The notes: generated from the sequence alone by a model not told the origin. A stretch of DNA of 64,000 bases from Molossus alvarezi (GCA_037176705.1 CM073885.1:163298290-163362289); one strand, 5' to 3'; counted from the first letter of the stretch, positions 1 to 11,855 are shown. Numbers and translations are program-made.

Positions 1-2110
1 TTTCCACTTCTTCCAGCTGTGTATTCTTCATATTTATATAGACAGAATCAGAGGCACATAGAATTTAACAGTTTGAGGAATCTTAGCAATTAATTAATCA
101 AAATACTCTCTAGTACTTCAACCTATGTTTAACATCCTGGCCCAATCAGTAGTTGTTCACATGAAGAATCTGAAAATCAAATTAAAGTGATTCGTTTGGA
201 TATAGTAAGTGGTGGAAAGGAGATGTAAACTCAGGTTTGAAAGCCTAATGCTTTTCCTTTTTGATCACCTTGTGTGTGAGTGTTTTAATAATAGAAAAAT
301 GAGGAGTGGGTCACATGAACACAGTGGGGGAGATAAGAATGGATTTATCAGGGGAATCCTAAAGTTTTAAGAGGAGTAACACTGAGTTGGGATGGAAATG
401 AGAGTTATAGAAAAGGATCAGAATACTGGGGCTTATGACAAGTTAAAAAAAAATTCTAAGAAGGAAGACCACAGGATGTTGGGAGCTGTCTGAAAAGGTA
501 GATTAAAATTAGGATCTCAAGAAAGTACTGAAGAGGTTCCTGCTTTTTTGTTTATTTGTTAAATTGGAAAAACTAGCAAACTTCTAAATTTCTGTAGAAA
601 GATGTTTAAAAAATTGAGCTACTGGAAAGATTTTTTTAAAATCATAAACAGGTCTGTGGTATCATCTATCTGAACCACAACTTACAGAGTAGGGCTTAGA
701 TATTCTTGAGTTTTAGGGGACTGAAGATTGCTAAACTACATAGATCTATGGCCCAATGCAGGTGGCTCCTCAGCTCTACCTCTTTTCCCAGTTAGGTGAT
801 GACCTTCCCATGTATAGGAGGCACTGAGCTGTCGAATTAGGATGGGAGTTGGATAGTTGGTAACATGCCTATTTTGGAGCGGATGACTGAGACTTCATGT
901 AGCTTGTTTTCCAGAAGCAGGAAAATAGAGAGTTCCTACTCTTGGTCATTCGAGCACATCCTTGTTTCAGGAGTCTGTGTCTTTATAAGCTGAAGATTTA
1001 CTGGTAGGGGACTGATCTCGAAGTGGAAATGCAAACAGCATATACATTTGTTCTTTGATGTTTGAACATTTAACTTTTAATCATTTCAGGCAACTTTCTG
1101 TATAGCTTTAGGGCAAAAGGAAGACATTGATTCACCTTAGTAAGAGGTTTTCATGCTAAAGGACCAGACTGCCATAGATTAGTTTTTGAAGCAGGGACAG
1201 ATGACAGGCAAAGGACAGTGTCTCTTTCTCCCTTGATTTATTTAGATGATAAGAGTTGTTTCAGTTCAAGTAACAAATGTTATGTCTGCCATTAATTGGA
1301 TTTTCACTTCAGCCTTTAGGAATTTTTGAGAAAGCTAGTTAATTTCAAGCTGTGCAAATATTTTGGCTGTCACTTTCTCATAGGATCTTAAAGTGTGTTT
1401 TCATTAAATAGTTCACAGGTTGGGAGTAGAAGCATAAATAGATAACTAAAAGTTTTTATTAAACAGGCCAAATTTTAATTATATCAGGAAATTTTATTTA
1501 ATATGCAGTTGGTTGATGTTTCAATTAAATGTTTTGTTGCTTTATTAAAGAAATAAACTCACTCATTTTTGTTACTATTTTTACTTTAAAGGCATACATC
1601 AAATGACGAAGGTTTCAAGGTAAAGCACTCCCTTGTGAAATTAATTTTCCTGTTCTTAATTTAGTTTTGTGTAGCACTTACTCTTAAAATTTAGTACTGG
1701 TCTACCTGTCATTACTTTGTTTGTAACAGAAAATATCTTTTTGTTATTGTATAATCTCTTTTATATGAAAATGTGAGAATAAGTGAATCTGTAGAGATAC
1801 CTATCAGATTAGTAGAAACTGGTAGAAGGAAGAAGGAATGACTTTATCATGAGAATGGGGTTGCCTTTTAGGGTGATGGAACGTTTTGGAACTAGAGACA
1901 GATGATCATTACACAGTATTATAAATGTACCAAATGCTACTGAATTTTTTACTTTAAAATGATTAATCTTATGTTGGTGAACTTTACTCACTAAAAAAAA
2001 AAAAAAAAAGAACACTCATAATAATCAATACATAAAATGATCAAATAAAGATCCTGCTACACATTTTAAGATAATCCAATTGGGTTCATTTAAAACATGT
2101 CATCTGGTGA
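1..2110. other. Stretch with no recognised repeat or gene
   Basis: AT-rich sequence with no long open frame and no SINE, L1 or LTR signature that I can recognise. It holds a short A-run near 1,993-2,010 and one weak exon candidate at 1,592-1,619. It probably belongs to an intron of the ANKRD26-like gene, whose earlier exons would lie upstream of this window. Confidence 0.5.
1592..1619 (+). CDS. Weak candidate micro-exon
   Basis: A 28-nt segment sits between a pyrimidine-rich tract ending in TTTAAAG and a strong donor, AAG|GTAAAG. One frame reads HTSNDEGFK, which is hydrophilic like the rest of the ANKRD26-like protein. It lies upstream of exon 1 of the gene model, on the same strand. I cannot match the peptide to a family member with certainty, and a 28-nt exon needs partner exons of the right phase that are not visible. 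It may be chance. Confidence 0.25.
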
Positions 2111-2119
2111 AAGTTTAGA

Positions 2120-5100
2120 TGGTTAATTTGAGATTTATCAAGTTTCTTGAGGTAGGCTTATATTGCCATGAGTTTTCCTCTTAGAACTGCTTTTGCTGTG
2201 TCCCATACATTTATTAAGTTGTCATGTTCTCATTTTCATTTCCCTCAAGATGTCTTTTGATTTTTTCTTGATCTTACTGTTAACTCACTCATTATTTAGT
2301 AGCATGTTATTTAGTCTCCATGTGTTTGTGTGTTTTTCAGGTATTTTTTGTCATTGATTTCTAGTTTAATACCATTGTCTTTGGAGAAGATATGTGAAAT
2401 TATTTAAGTTTGTAAATTTATTCAGGTTTGTGTTATGGCCTAACATGTGGTCTATCCTGGAAAATGTTCTATATACACTTAAAAATATGTGTATCCTGCA
2501 GTTTTGGGGTATAATGCTTTGAAAATACCAAATAAATTCTCTGAAATGCTCTGAAATATCAAATTTTATACATTTTATCACAAAATATCACATTTTACCA
2601 GGTATTAAACGTATTGAAGTTTATTGTTTTTAATTTTTTTTTTGGAAGATTAATCCATTGATGTCAATGTGGTAGTAAAATCTTTTATTATGATTGTTTT
2701 AATATTTGCCTTATATATTGGGGCTCTTATGTTGGGTGAATAAATGTTTACAGGGTTATTTTCTCTTGTTGGATTGATCCTAATATCACTATGTAATGAC
2801 ATTCTTTTTCTCTTGTTTTAAAATTACTTTGTCTTATATAAATATTGCTATACTGGCTTTGTTTGTTTGTTTGCATATGCATGAAATACTGTTTTTTATT
2901 GCTTTTCTTTTCATCTGTGTGTATTTTTCATTCTGAGATGGTCTTTTGTACACAGCACATGTAGAAGTCTTATTTTTTTATCCATTCATCTACCTATGTC
3001 TTTTAATTGGATGGTTTAGACATTTACTTGTTTTATTTAAATCCTCCCCCAAGTATATATATTTTTCCATATATATTCAGATAGAGTGGGAGGGGTAGAA
3101 ACAGAGAGAAACATCAATGTAAGAGAAACACACTGACTGGTTGCTTCCTGCAGGACCCAATCAGGGCCAGAAACCAAACCTCAACCAAGGTGCATGCCTT
3201 GACTAGAATTGAACTTGTGACTCTTTGGGGGCTGATGCTCAGTGATTAGCACTGAGCAAAACCAGCAAGGACATAAGCCATTTACTTTTAAAGTGATTAT
3301 TGATTGGTACACACTTATGCCATTTTATATTTTATAATTAAGTTTTCTGTCTCCCACTTTTTCTTTTTCTATCTATAAAAGTCCCTTTAACATTTATTGT
3401 AATACGTGTTTGTTGGTAATTGAAATCCTTTAGCTTGCCTTTCTGATGGTCCTGCTGGGTAGAGTAGTTTTGATTGTAGGCTTTTTTTTATTTTTATTTT
3501 TTATCACTTTAGATATTTGTGCCAATTCTTTTCTGGCCTGAAATGTTTTTGTTGAGACAGTATCTGACAGTCTTATAGGAGTTCTCTTATTGGCAACTAT
3601 CTGTATTTCTCTTGCTGCTTTTGAGATTCCCTCTTTATTTTCAGTCTTTGCCACTGCAATTATGATGTAGGTCTCTTTGGGTTCATTTTTTTTGGGACTC
3701 TCTGTGCTGCTTTTATGTGTTTTTTCTCCTCAACAGGTTAGGAAACTTTTCAGCCATTCTTACTTCAAATGAGTTTATAATTTTTTTTGCTCTCTCTGTT
3801 CTTCTGGTACCTTTATGATGTGGATGTTGCTATGCTTCATGCTCATCCCAGAAGTCCCTTAAACTGACACTCTTAATAAAAACAATTCTTTTCTCTTTTT
3901 GCTTCTTTAATTGGGAGTTTTCTACTACTTTGTCTTCTAAATCAATAATTTGATTCTCTGCTACATCTAATCTGTTCTTGATTTCTTCTAGGGTATTTAA
4001 TTCATTTATTGTGTTCTTTACTTCTGTCTGTTTTGGGTTTTGTTTTTTTTTTGTAGTTTTTTATGCTTGCTATCTATTTGATGAAATTCTCACTATGTTC
4101 CTTGTGCATCCTTATAACCATTCTCTTGAACTCTATATCTCATAGATATCTTGCCTCCTTTACATTTATTTCATTTCTGGAGTTTTCTCCTATATTTTTT
4201 ATTTGATGCATGTTTCTTTGTCTCCTCATTTTGGCTGCCTCATTGTACTTATTTCTGTGTGTTAGGTAGATCTGCTATGCCTTCCAGTCTTTTTAGGATG
4301 GCTTTATGTAGTAGGTGTCTTGTGAGGTTCAGTGGCACAGACTTTCTGATCACACACATGACATGTCACTAGTGCATGTTATGTGAGCAATCCTTTTGTA
4401 GAAAAGTGATTGTTGTTGACTTGTTCATGGATGCAGTTTACCCTTTGGCTGTCTGGCTATGAGCATTGACTCCTACCATAGTGTACCAGCTACTGAATGT
4501 AGACTAACCCCACGTTGGGCAATTCAGACAACCATGGTCTGGTGCATTCCAAGATCTCCATTTGAGTGTTCTGCTTGTAAAGCTAATTGTGTAATACTCT
4601 GAAGACTCCAACTTGGTGTGTTGATTATGAAGCCTCTTGGGATCAACTCTGGTGCAAGTCAATTTCAGGCACTGCCTTTTACTGGCCCTGGGCTACCTAT
4701 GTGGAGCTATAAGATGATCTAGTGTTTGTGGCTGCTTCTGTTGGGCCTGGATGTGCCTAAGAAGATCCAAGCTGCACATCAACACCTCCTTCCACCAACA
4801 CTGAGCTTAAAGACAGGTGAGCAAAAGGCCCAAGTCACTCAGAGAGCCACCTACACCTGCTGGTATCTGTTGGGATCAGTCTCTGAAAAACCTTCTTGCT
4901 GTATGCAAGTTTCCTGAGGTAAGTTTTCAGTTTGTCATCAGGTAGGTGCAAGTGATGTTCACCACATTGATATAGTTTCAAATTCGGCTTTATTGCTGGG
5001 TGTGAGGCCACTCATCAGCAGTTCCAGTTTACACCAATGCCTGCCACCACCAACCAGGTATGCATGGACCTTTGTGGTGAGATGGGGCTTCATGAAATCA

Positions 5101-5390
5101 CGAGGGTATGGGAAACAGACTTCATCAGTCCCAAAAAGACCAAGATTTTGTCATATTACTAGAGCTCTGTGCACAGGAATGGTAGCCTCACTCCAACCTG
5201 CAAGGGAAAAATGACCCATGACCCCAAGCCAGAGCCCCCTAACACTCCCTATGTCTTCTTGGACCTTCTCAAGAGACTTTCTAGAAAGTATACACCATGG
5301 ACCAAGGTAGCTAACTTTTTTGCAGGATGTAAGGTAGCATGGCAGGGAACATGAAGTCAGGATGATGGGGCCAATGCATTCTCCAGAGCA
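2120..5390 (-). mobile_element. Antisense L1 fragment (ORF2 start, ORF1, 5'UTR)
   Basis: The sequence parallels the better L1 copies at 12.3-18.25 and 35.4-37.9 kb in antisense. The ORF2 endonuclease part is at about 2,130-3,040, a SINE is inserted at 3,042-3,278, ORF1-like sequence follows to about 4,150, and a GC-richer 5'UTR runs to about 5,390. Shared phrases include the TTTCTTGAGGTAGGC region of ORF2 and the 5'UTR phrase TAGTAGGTGTCTTG. Reading frames are broken throughout. The 3' half of ORF2 and the 3'UTR are missing, so the copy is 3'-deleted rather than 5'-truncated. Confidence 0.8.
3042..3278 (-). mobile_element. Ves-type SINE (type A), inside L1
   Basis: Antisense copy. The tail is at the left (CAGATAGAGTGGGAGGGG), the conserved AACATCAATGT core is in the middle, and the tRNA-derived head is at the right (GAGCAAAACCAGC). 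Old and diverged; nested in the L1 fragment. Confidence 0.75.
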
Positions 5391-5394
5391 AAAT

Positions 5395-5712
5395 AGACAA
5401 AGTTAAAACAGACTCATAGACAACAGAGATCAGATTGATGGTTGCCAGAGGGAAGAATGTTTAGGGGACTGGGGAAAGAAGGTCAAGGCATTAAGAAGTA
5501 CAAATTGGGAGTTACAAAATAGTCATGGGGATGTAAAGTGCAACACAAAGAATATAGTCAATAGTATAGTAATAAATATATGTGATGCCAGGGGTTACTT
5601 GAGATAGCAGAGGGATCACTTTGTAAAGTATATGAATGCCTAACCATTATACTGCACAGCAAAAATTAATATTAAATGTAAACTGTAACTAAAAATTAAA
5701 AAAAACTAAACA
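5395..5712 (+). mobile_element. Old L1 3' end
   Basis: Matches the general 3'UTR pattern of mammalian L1MA/L1MB elements: GATGGTTGCCAGAGGGAAG, then GGGGATGTAAAG, an ATAGTCAATAGTATAGTAA-like segment and a terminal A-rich tail at about 5,690-5,712. No coding part remains. Confidence 0.75.
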
Positions 5713-6800
5713 TGGAATACCTTCTAAAAGCAAAAGCATTTTAAATTTTGATATGCACAATTTTTATCATATAGGTTGCATAAATTATTTGCAATAAAAT
5801 CAGTAGTTATCTCTAAAGAAGAAAACTGAGTTTTTAGGTGCATTGACTCAAAGATAGAAAAATTGGAGATATTATTCTCCTTTAAAAGAAAAAGTGGAGG
5901 AGCCCTCCCATTACCTAAAGCATTAAATTATTTTCCCAAAGTCATACTAAATTTATCTGATGGATGGATTTTCTGTTCATTTATCTGACTCAGCATTATA
6001 GAATGTACCATCTCTTTTGGTGCCATAAATGCTAGTGATGCATCTTTAGAACTTTGGACAGATAATTTAACCTTGGTTTTATTTCTATTATCAGTAAATA
6101 CAGGGCTAAAGTAAATAATTACTTTTATATCTTCTAGCTATAAAATTATACAGGTATTGTACAAACAATTTGGGCAGCATTACTCATTCTCCACAATTCT
6201 ACAGTAACTGACAGTTCGTTTCATTCTGCTCCTGTGTTGTGGTTAAATTTGGTTTATATATTTTATGAATGCCATCACTTTTTTGATACCCTCAAAAATC
6301 TTAAAGAAAAAATAAATTATAAAGGCAGCAGGGGAAAGGATAGCTTTGTGCATAGAGAAGAAAGCTCCCTATTTGTTTCTGAAGTACAGTGTTGCATCCT
6401 CTGGCTATGTCTGTGGAATGCAAAACCCAGGTGGGAAGACAGGGGAAAACGTATTCAGCATCGGTCTTTTTATGTCTCTGACTCTGCTGGACCAATGTGG
6501 ATGGGTCCAGGGAATGTGAGGAAGCAAAGAGCCAATGTGCTGTGAATAAGAGCACAAAATTAAGAAGACCCTTTTCAAAATCTTGACAAATTCTTCTTTC
6601 CCAAAAAGAAAATGAAGCAGAATTTACAACAAATTCAATAACCTGTTATAATAAAATTAAAGAAAATACAAAAATATTTTTATTAATTAAAGTTATGGCA
6701 ATTAAACTAAGAGCCAAATGATAAAATGAACAAAAACACTACAGTTCTTTTTAATGAATAAAGTAATAACATTATTTTTAATATCAAACTTTCATCAAAG
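5713..6800. other. Intronic sequence without recognised elements
   Basis: AT-rich DNA before exon 1 of the gene model. Overlapping short open frames on both strands at 6,234-6,555 have no recognisable protein character and no splice context, and I treat them as chance. A pyrimidine-poor acceptor ending in TCATCAAAG precedes the exon at 6,801. Confidence 0.5.
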
Positions 6801-6961
6801 ATTGAAGAAGAAAGAAAGAAACAGAACGTTAGTAAAATGGAAGTAACCAAAAAGATACATCAAGCTGCTGGTGAAGACGGCCATGGATTAATTAAGCCAA
6901 GAGATTGTAAACAAACTGATAACCAGCCATTTCCTTTTATGGAAAATGACAATTCTGATAG
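6801..6961 (+). CDS. ANKRD26-like: ANKRD26-like exon 1 of window
   Basis: Open throughout: 53 codons plus two bases (AG) of a split Arg codon. The peptide begins IEEERKKQNVSKMEVTKKIH and continues through KQTDNQPFPFMENDNSD. The TDNQ-F-P motif resembles a linker of human ANKRD26 ahead of its C-terminal coiled coil. The donor is AG|GTAAGC, a near-consensus site. The acceptor is a plain AAAG at 6,800 with a poor pyrimidine tract, so the 5' border is less certain than the 3' border. It is hydrophilic with no membrane segment. Confidence 0.7.
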
Positions 6962-7205
6962 GTAAGCCTCTGGCAATATTCAACAGTAGGTTACTGTAAT
7001 TTTTTTACAAAACAAATTCAAATTTGAGCTAATGTTTATAATTAACAAGTTTTATATTTTTACTAGGGAGATTGAATTTTGCCTGGTAATAAGAAAAATA
7101 AAAATTAATGAACACAGATACTTTGAAGTCATAATAATGAATATTTTATTTAAAAAATAACAATCAGAATTGGCAGATGGGAGGAAAAAGACATTCTCAT
7201 ACACT

Positions 7206-7403
7206 TTTTTTTTTAACTTTTCTTTTCATTGATTCTAAAAAGAGAGCAAGAAACATCGATGAGAGAGAACATCAATCAACTGCCTCCTGCATGCCCCACT
7301 GGGGATTTGGCCCACTAGCTGGGCATGTGCATGACCAGGAATCAAACTGGTGACCTCTTGGTGCATGGGTTGATGCTCAACCACTGAGCCACACTGGCTG
7401 GCT
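7206..7403 (-). mobile_element. Ves-type SINE (type B)
   Basis: Antisense copy. Left edge is a T-run, then CATTGATTCTAAAAAGAGAG, the two CATCGATGAGAG/CATCAATC cores, CCCCACTGGGGATTTGGCCC, and at the right the tRNA-like head AACCACTGAGCCACACTGGC. Lies in the intron between exons 1 and 2. Confidence 0.9.
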
Positions 7404-7557
7404 GTTAGTTATTCTTTTTATTTATTGTTAAATTTTTCTTATAGAAAATTAATTATAAATGCATAGATTTTATACAAAAAACAATAGCTTTAGATACTGT
7501 TTGTATTTTAAGTGTTTATATTTGCCTGAAAGAAATTGTTTGGTTCTTTTCTTTTAG

Positions 7558-7591
7558 GACCTCAGAAGAAATATGTTCTGAAGAATACAAG
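7558..7591 (+). CDS. ANKRD26-like: ANKRD26-like exon 2 of window
   Basis: A 34-nt exon. It completes the split Arg codon of exon 1 and adds TSEEICSEEYK. The acceptor is a good pyrimidine tract, TTCTTTTCTTTTAG, and the donor is AAG|GTAATA. It ends in phase 0. Micro-exons of this size fit the linker region of the family. The phase match on both sides is the main support. Confidence 0.7.
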
Positions 7592-7873
7592 GTAATATAA
7601 AAATATATTTTGAAAAATATTATCTATAGTAAAAAAATTCATTATACAATGAAAAAATAGAAAACCTTTTGTTTTTGTAGAGACATTGACTTTGAAAGAG
7701 TAATTTAGAAACACTGGTTATTGAGAAAGGTACTTTTTTACTGAAATCAGTTCTTTTAAGAATAGCTATGGTTTTGCTTTTATGGAAAGGTGGATATTTA
7801 TCACCACTGTACATTTAGTATATATTAAATATATTTTGGGGACACTTTGAAAAACAGTATTATTTATTTTTAG

Positions 7874-8012
7874 GTCAAAGAGAACATTAATTCCATGGAT
7901 GACCTTGATGACCTAACTCAGTCAACTGAAACAGTTTCAGATCCTTACTCCAACTGTTCCTTACTCCAAAATTTCATATTGCTAATTGGAGAACTTTGCA
8001 AGAATTGTAAAG
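7874..8012 (+). CDS. ANKRD26-like: ANKRD26-like exon 3 of window
   Basis: Forty-six codons plus one base. The translation starts VKENINSMDDLDDLTQSTET and ends LLIGELCKNCK. The MDDLDDLTQS-ET stretch and the LLI-(E/Q)L--CK ending are characteristic of ANKRD26 and its paralogs just before the C-terminal coiled coil. This is the clearest short-motif assignment in the gene. Acceptor TTATTTTTAG, donor AAG|GTAGCA. No stop or frameshift. Confidence 0.85.
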
Positions 8013-8269
8013 GTAGCAACTATATATGATATAAAGCCCTTTTGTGTATACTGTAGTAATATATGGACACCTTGTCTAGTTCTGCACCACAGGGGATGTA
8101 CTGTTGAGCTATTTATCTGGGAAATTCTTTTTGTGTTCAAATAAAATGAGAGCGATCATATGCTCTCAGCCAAAGAGCTACGATAGTTTCACTGTACTCT
8201 ACATTGCAACCATAATTATTATATATTTTAAAAATTCAGATCTCATTATGTTTAAGATCCAGCTACTAC

Positions 8270-8722
8270 TTCTCATTGCTTCATGGGTACTTGAGAGAAT
8301 GATGGTATTCAAGTGTACCATATCCTGGATGATTTTCTGGCTACATGTTCTGTCACTTATTGATTGGCTGGTATCGAAACCTCAGAAATTCATTGTGAAT
8401 TTGTCTATTTCTCTTTGCAGTTCTATCAGTTTTTGCTTCATGTATTTTGAAGCCGTTATTCAGTGTAGGATCATTTAGGATTGTTATACTGGTTATTGAC
8501 TTATCATTATGCAGTGACCTTGCTGATTACTGATACTATTTCATTACTCTGAAATCTACTTTGTTTAATATTAATATAGCCACTTTAGCTCAGCTCTTTT
8601 GGTTTGGTGTTAGTGGTGTATACCGTATTTCTGTGCTTTTAAAAACTTGTCTTTACATTTACAGTGCATTTCTGACAGGTGGCATATGGTTGCACTTTGC
8701 ATTTACATCCAGCTGGGCAATA
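8270..8722 (-). mobile_element. Old L1 ORF2 fragment, antisense
   Basis: Matches the antisense L1 ORF2 endonuclease region: TTCTATCAGTTTTTGCTTC, then TTTAGGATTGTTAT and ATTAATATAGCCACTTTAGC, phrases shared by old mammalian L1s. The hydrophobic open frame at 8,104-8,478 is an antisense shadow of this fragment and not a gene. Confidence 0.75.
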
Positions 8723-8983
8723 TTCTTTTTTTTTTTTTTTTTTTTATCCTCACCCGAGGACATTTTTCCATTTTTTGTACAGACAGAGTGGGAGGGAGAG
8801 AGAGGAAGAGAGAGAGAGGGAAACATCGATGTGAAAGGGACACATCGAGTGGCTGCCACCCACACGACCAACCAGGGCCGGGGACAAACTGCAACTGAGG
8901 TACATGCCCTTAGCGGGAACCGAACCCGGGTCTCTCCGGACCGCAGGTGGACGCTCTAACTGCTGAGCCAAACCGGCCAGGGC
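8723..8983 (-). mobile_element. Young Ves-type SINE (type A)
   Basis: A nearly undamaged copy with several CpGs kept. Left: a run of about 18 T, ATCCTCACCCGAGGACATT, then a GA-rich tract, CATCGATGTGAAAGGGACAC, GGGAACCGAACCCGGGTCTC and the head GAGCCAAACCGGCCAGGG. Retained CpGs and the pure oligo-T argue for a recent insertion. It resembles the copy at 60,945. Confidence 0.95.
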
Positions 8984-9008
8984 GCAATCTTCTTTTTTAT
9001 GGGGTTTT

Positions 9009-9047
9009 TAGGCTGACGTTCTAACCACCGAGCCAAACCAGCCATGG
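9009..9047 (-). mobile_element. SINE head remnant
   Basis: About 39 bp repeating the head of a type A SINE (GACGTTCTAACCACCGAGCC, then AAACCAGCC). It sits about 25 bp beyond the head of the preceding SINE, so two antisense heads stand in tandem. The rest of this older copy is missing. Confidence 0.7.
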
Positions 9048-9299
9048 TTAAAGCTCTGTTTTCTTATAGTATCCATTTGAATTTATTATCTTATTTGTCT
9101 TTCTCCTCTACTAAACTCCAAGCTAAATTAGAGCCAGAAGTGTTATCTGCTTTATCTGCAAAGCTAAGTCTCATGTCTTCTACACTCAAGGTACTCAACA
9201 TACATTTGTTCAGCATGTGAATGAGTATGAAAACACATGTCTTCTTTATACATGAAAGTGCTCATATATTTCATTTCTATTTTTGTCTCTCTGATGCAG

Positions 9300-9513
9300 A
9301 TTCAGATAGTTTGTATAAAATCCAGGATGCAGCTCTTTTGTTTAAAAGATCAATGGAACATGGGAAAAATCAATGTGAATTACTTACAAAAGAAGTAAAA
9401 ATAATAAAAAAGACTGTTAGAAAACTACAGAGGGAGCTATCAGAAACAAGAGAAATAAAATCACAGTTAGAGCATCAAAAAGTGGAATTGGAAAGAGAAC
9501 TCTCCAATTTGAG
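9300..9513 (+). CDS. ANKRD26-like: ANKRD26-like exon 4 of window (coiled coil)
   Basis: A 214-nt exon. It starts with two bases completing an Asp codon and ends with AG of a split Arg codon. The translation includes SLYKIQDAALLFKRSMEH, then CELLTKEV, LQRELSETREIKSQLEHQ and KVELERELSNLR. The strings CELL-K, LQRELSET-EIKSQLEHQKVE and ERELS-LR are diagnostic of the ANKRD26/ANKRD20/CCDC144 group and form a leucine-rich heptad coiled coil. Acceptor CTCTCTGATGCAG, donor AG|GTATTG. No damage. Confidence 0.9.
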
Positions 9514-9894
9514 GTATTGAACAACTTGGTTTTAAAAAAATATTTGAATATTTAATTTTATTCTACAGATATGCAGCTATGTTTTGAAATTGCTAACTAA
9601 CCTTTGGGGATTTTGTAAAGAAGAACACTTCTTTAGTATTGTGGAGTATGAAATTCTTGAAAATAACATACCAAGATCTTAACAGTGCATACTTCTACTA
9701 ATAAGTTAATGTAAATTCTTTCAGATCATCATTTAAATGATTATATAGCCATCCACCATGTGGAAACCTCATTATTTATTTAACAAATTGAATTTTGGTT
9801 ATTTTTCATTCTGTATTATATTGAAGGGTGCCAGGAATGTTTCTTATATAAATCTGTTCCTATATTTCTGCTTCAGTACCATGAATTAATTCTT

Positions 9895-10480
9895 TTCTTG
9901 TTCAATCACAGTTTACATGTACTGTTATTTTAATTTACTTTCAGATGTACAACATAATGGCTAGAGAATCATATAGTTTACAAAGTGTTCCCCCTGGTAC
10001 TTCCAGTACCCACCTGGCACCGTACATAGTCCCTATAATACTATTGACCATATTTCTCATGCTGTACTTTATGAATAAATTCTCTTATGTATTTTTTCTT
10101 TATTGATTTTAGAGAGAGAGGATGGGAGAGGGAAAGAGAGAGAGAAACATTGATGAGAGAAAACATCAATTGGCTGCCTCATGCATTACCCCACTGGGGA
10201 TTGGGCCCACAACCCAGGCATGTGCCCTGACTAAGAATCAAACCTGGAACCTTTTAGTTCATGGGTTGATGCTCAGCCACTGAGCGACACTGGCCAGGCT
10301 AAACAAATTCATTCATAAAGTGTTATTTGGTTAGAGTAGAACATTTCAAAAACTCCTTTGATTTATATTACTAAATTGTTCTCAAGAAAGTTCATATTAA
10401 TCTACATTCCCACTAACACAGTATGAAATGGCCATTTTTCACAACAGCAAATTTTTATGAAAGTTTATGCAGTTTTAGTC
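9895..10480 (-). mobile_element. Old L1 3' region, antisense, split by a SINE
   Basis: Left part (9,895-10,090) shows the antisense L1 3'UTR pattern with CATAATGGCTAGAGAATCAT and TTTACAAAGTGTTCCCCCTG, like the copy at 20.3 kb. Right part (10,310-10,480) has the CCACTAACACAGTATGA region of the ORF2 end. A type B SINE separates them. Confidence 0.65.
10093..10299 (-). mobile_element. Ves-type SINE (type B)
   Basis: Antisense copy: TTTCTTTATTGATTTTAGAG at the left, GA-rich tract, ACATTGATGAGAGAAAACAT, CCCACTGGGGATTGGGCCC and the head CACTGAGCGACACTGGCC at the right. Inserted into an old L1. Confidence 0.9.
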
Positions 10481-10624
10481 TTACAGAATGAAAAATAAGA
10501 CAGAAGGTGATAACTGATTAGTTTATTCAGCATCTTTCTTAGAAATAGATCAAATTAATTCCAAGGTCTGAAAGCACATATTATTGACTTAATGAATATG
10601 GATCTTGTCTTGTTCCAAAAGGGA

Positions 10625-10965
10625 TTTTTACAATTGGTTTTATTGGGGTGATGTTGGTTAATAAAATTTTATGGGTACATTATAGTGTGTTCACCACCCC
10701 AAGTTAAGACTTTTTTCATCACCATTTATCCCCTCTTTACCTTCTGCCTCCCCCAGTCATCTGGTACCTCCATGTTGTTTGTGTCTATGATGTTTTATTT
10801 TTGGTTAAATCCCTTCAATGGAACGTGGGAAAAATCCAACAAGCCCCATAGTCCCCTTCTCCTCTGATAGCTGTCTGTCTGTTTTTTGCATTTATGAGTC
10901 TTTTTATATTTTTATTATTAATTTATTTAGTTCATTAGATTCCACATATGAGAGAAATACATTAG
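10625..10965 (-). mobile_element. Old L1 3' end, antisense
   Basis: The phrases TATTGGGGTGATGTTGGTTA, TGTGTTCACCACCCCAAGT and CATCTGGTACCTCCATG match the antisense 3'UTR of old L1 subfamilies. No coding content. Confidence 0.7.
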
Positions 10966-11013
10966 GTAATAATGAACAAGATAAGTTGAAAGTGTTACAA
11001 AGAAGAAACATAG

Positions 11014-11265
11014 CCCTGGCCAGTTTGGCTCAGCAATTAGAACATCAGCCTGTGGTCCAGAGAGACCCGAGTTTGGTTCTCGCCAAGGGCATATCCTGCT
11101 AAAATATGTATCTTGGTTGCAGTGTGTCCCCAGCCCTGGTTGATTTGTGCGGGTGGCAACCACTTGATGTGTCCCTTTCATGTCAATATCTCTCTTTCTC
11201 TCTTTTCCTCTCACTCTATCTGAACAAAAACAACAACAGCAACAAAAAAGTAAAAAACATAAAAA
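11014..11265 (+). mobile_element. Ves-type SINE (type A)
   Basis: Sense copy. The head CCCTGGCCAGTTTGGCTCAG is followed by GAGAGACCCGAGTTTGGTTC (B-box region), CCCCAGCCCTGGTTG, TCAATATCTCTC, and an A-rich tail after CTATCTGAACAAAAAC. Confidence 0.95.
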
Positions 11266-11631
11266 GTGTAGGAGAACAAACATTAGACTTTCTAGACTAG
11301 CTTTGTGTTACAGTGGGCCTCAGCTATGTCTTGTGTCAGAGAACCTGCACATGCTGACTTACACTAGAAATCATTTTTAGGAATACTTATAATATTCTGG
11401 AAACTAAAATTGTACTTCTAGTGAATTTATAAACTTGTTTATAAACAACAACTTCTCATTCTAATTAGTAACTAAATCATATGTCATAATGGAAGAGTAA
11501 TAAGGTCTGTGGAAAGAAGGATAATTTTTACTCTACCTTTAATGAATAATTCCAAAATCCATTACAACAATATTTACCAGAGTTACTACTGAGTAAAACA
11601 TACCAGAAAATGTTTTCTCATTGCTGTCTTT

Positions 11632-11634
<3 letters not shown>

Positions 11635-11676
<42 letters not shown>
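11635..11676. repeat. (GT)n microsatellite
   Basis: About 21 uninterrupted GT units in the intron upstream of exon 5. Likely polymorphic in length. Confidence 0.95.
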
Positions 11677-11677
<1 letters not shown>

Positions 11678-11855
11678 TTTTGGAAGAGATTGATGTGAGA
11701 AATAAAAACATGAGACCTTGAAAGGAAAAAATTGGAGAACATAGAAATATTTATAAGAATAATAAACCAACATATGTGATACGTAGAACCCAATCATAAA
11801 ATGAACTTTTTATTTCTAACAAAATGTATTTTAAGATAAGTGTATTTAACTGCAG

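Noticed and set aside
6234..6555. 103-codon plus-strand and 84-codon minus-strand frames
   Set aside because: The peptides have no family resemblance, overlap each other and lack splice signals.
8104..8478. 124-codon hydrophobic open frame resembling a membrane protein
   Set aside because: It lies over an antisense L1 ORF2 fragment whose T-rich complement gives Leu/Phe/Ile-rich frames by chance.
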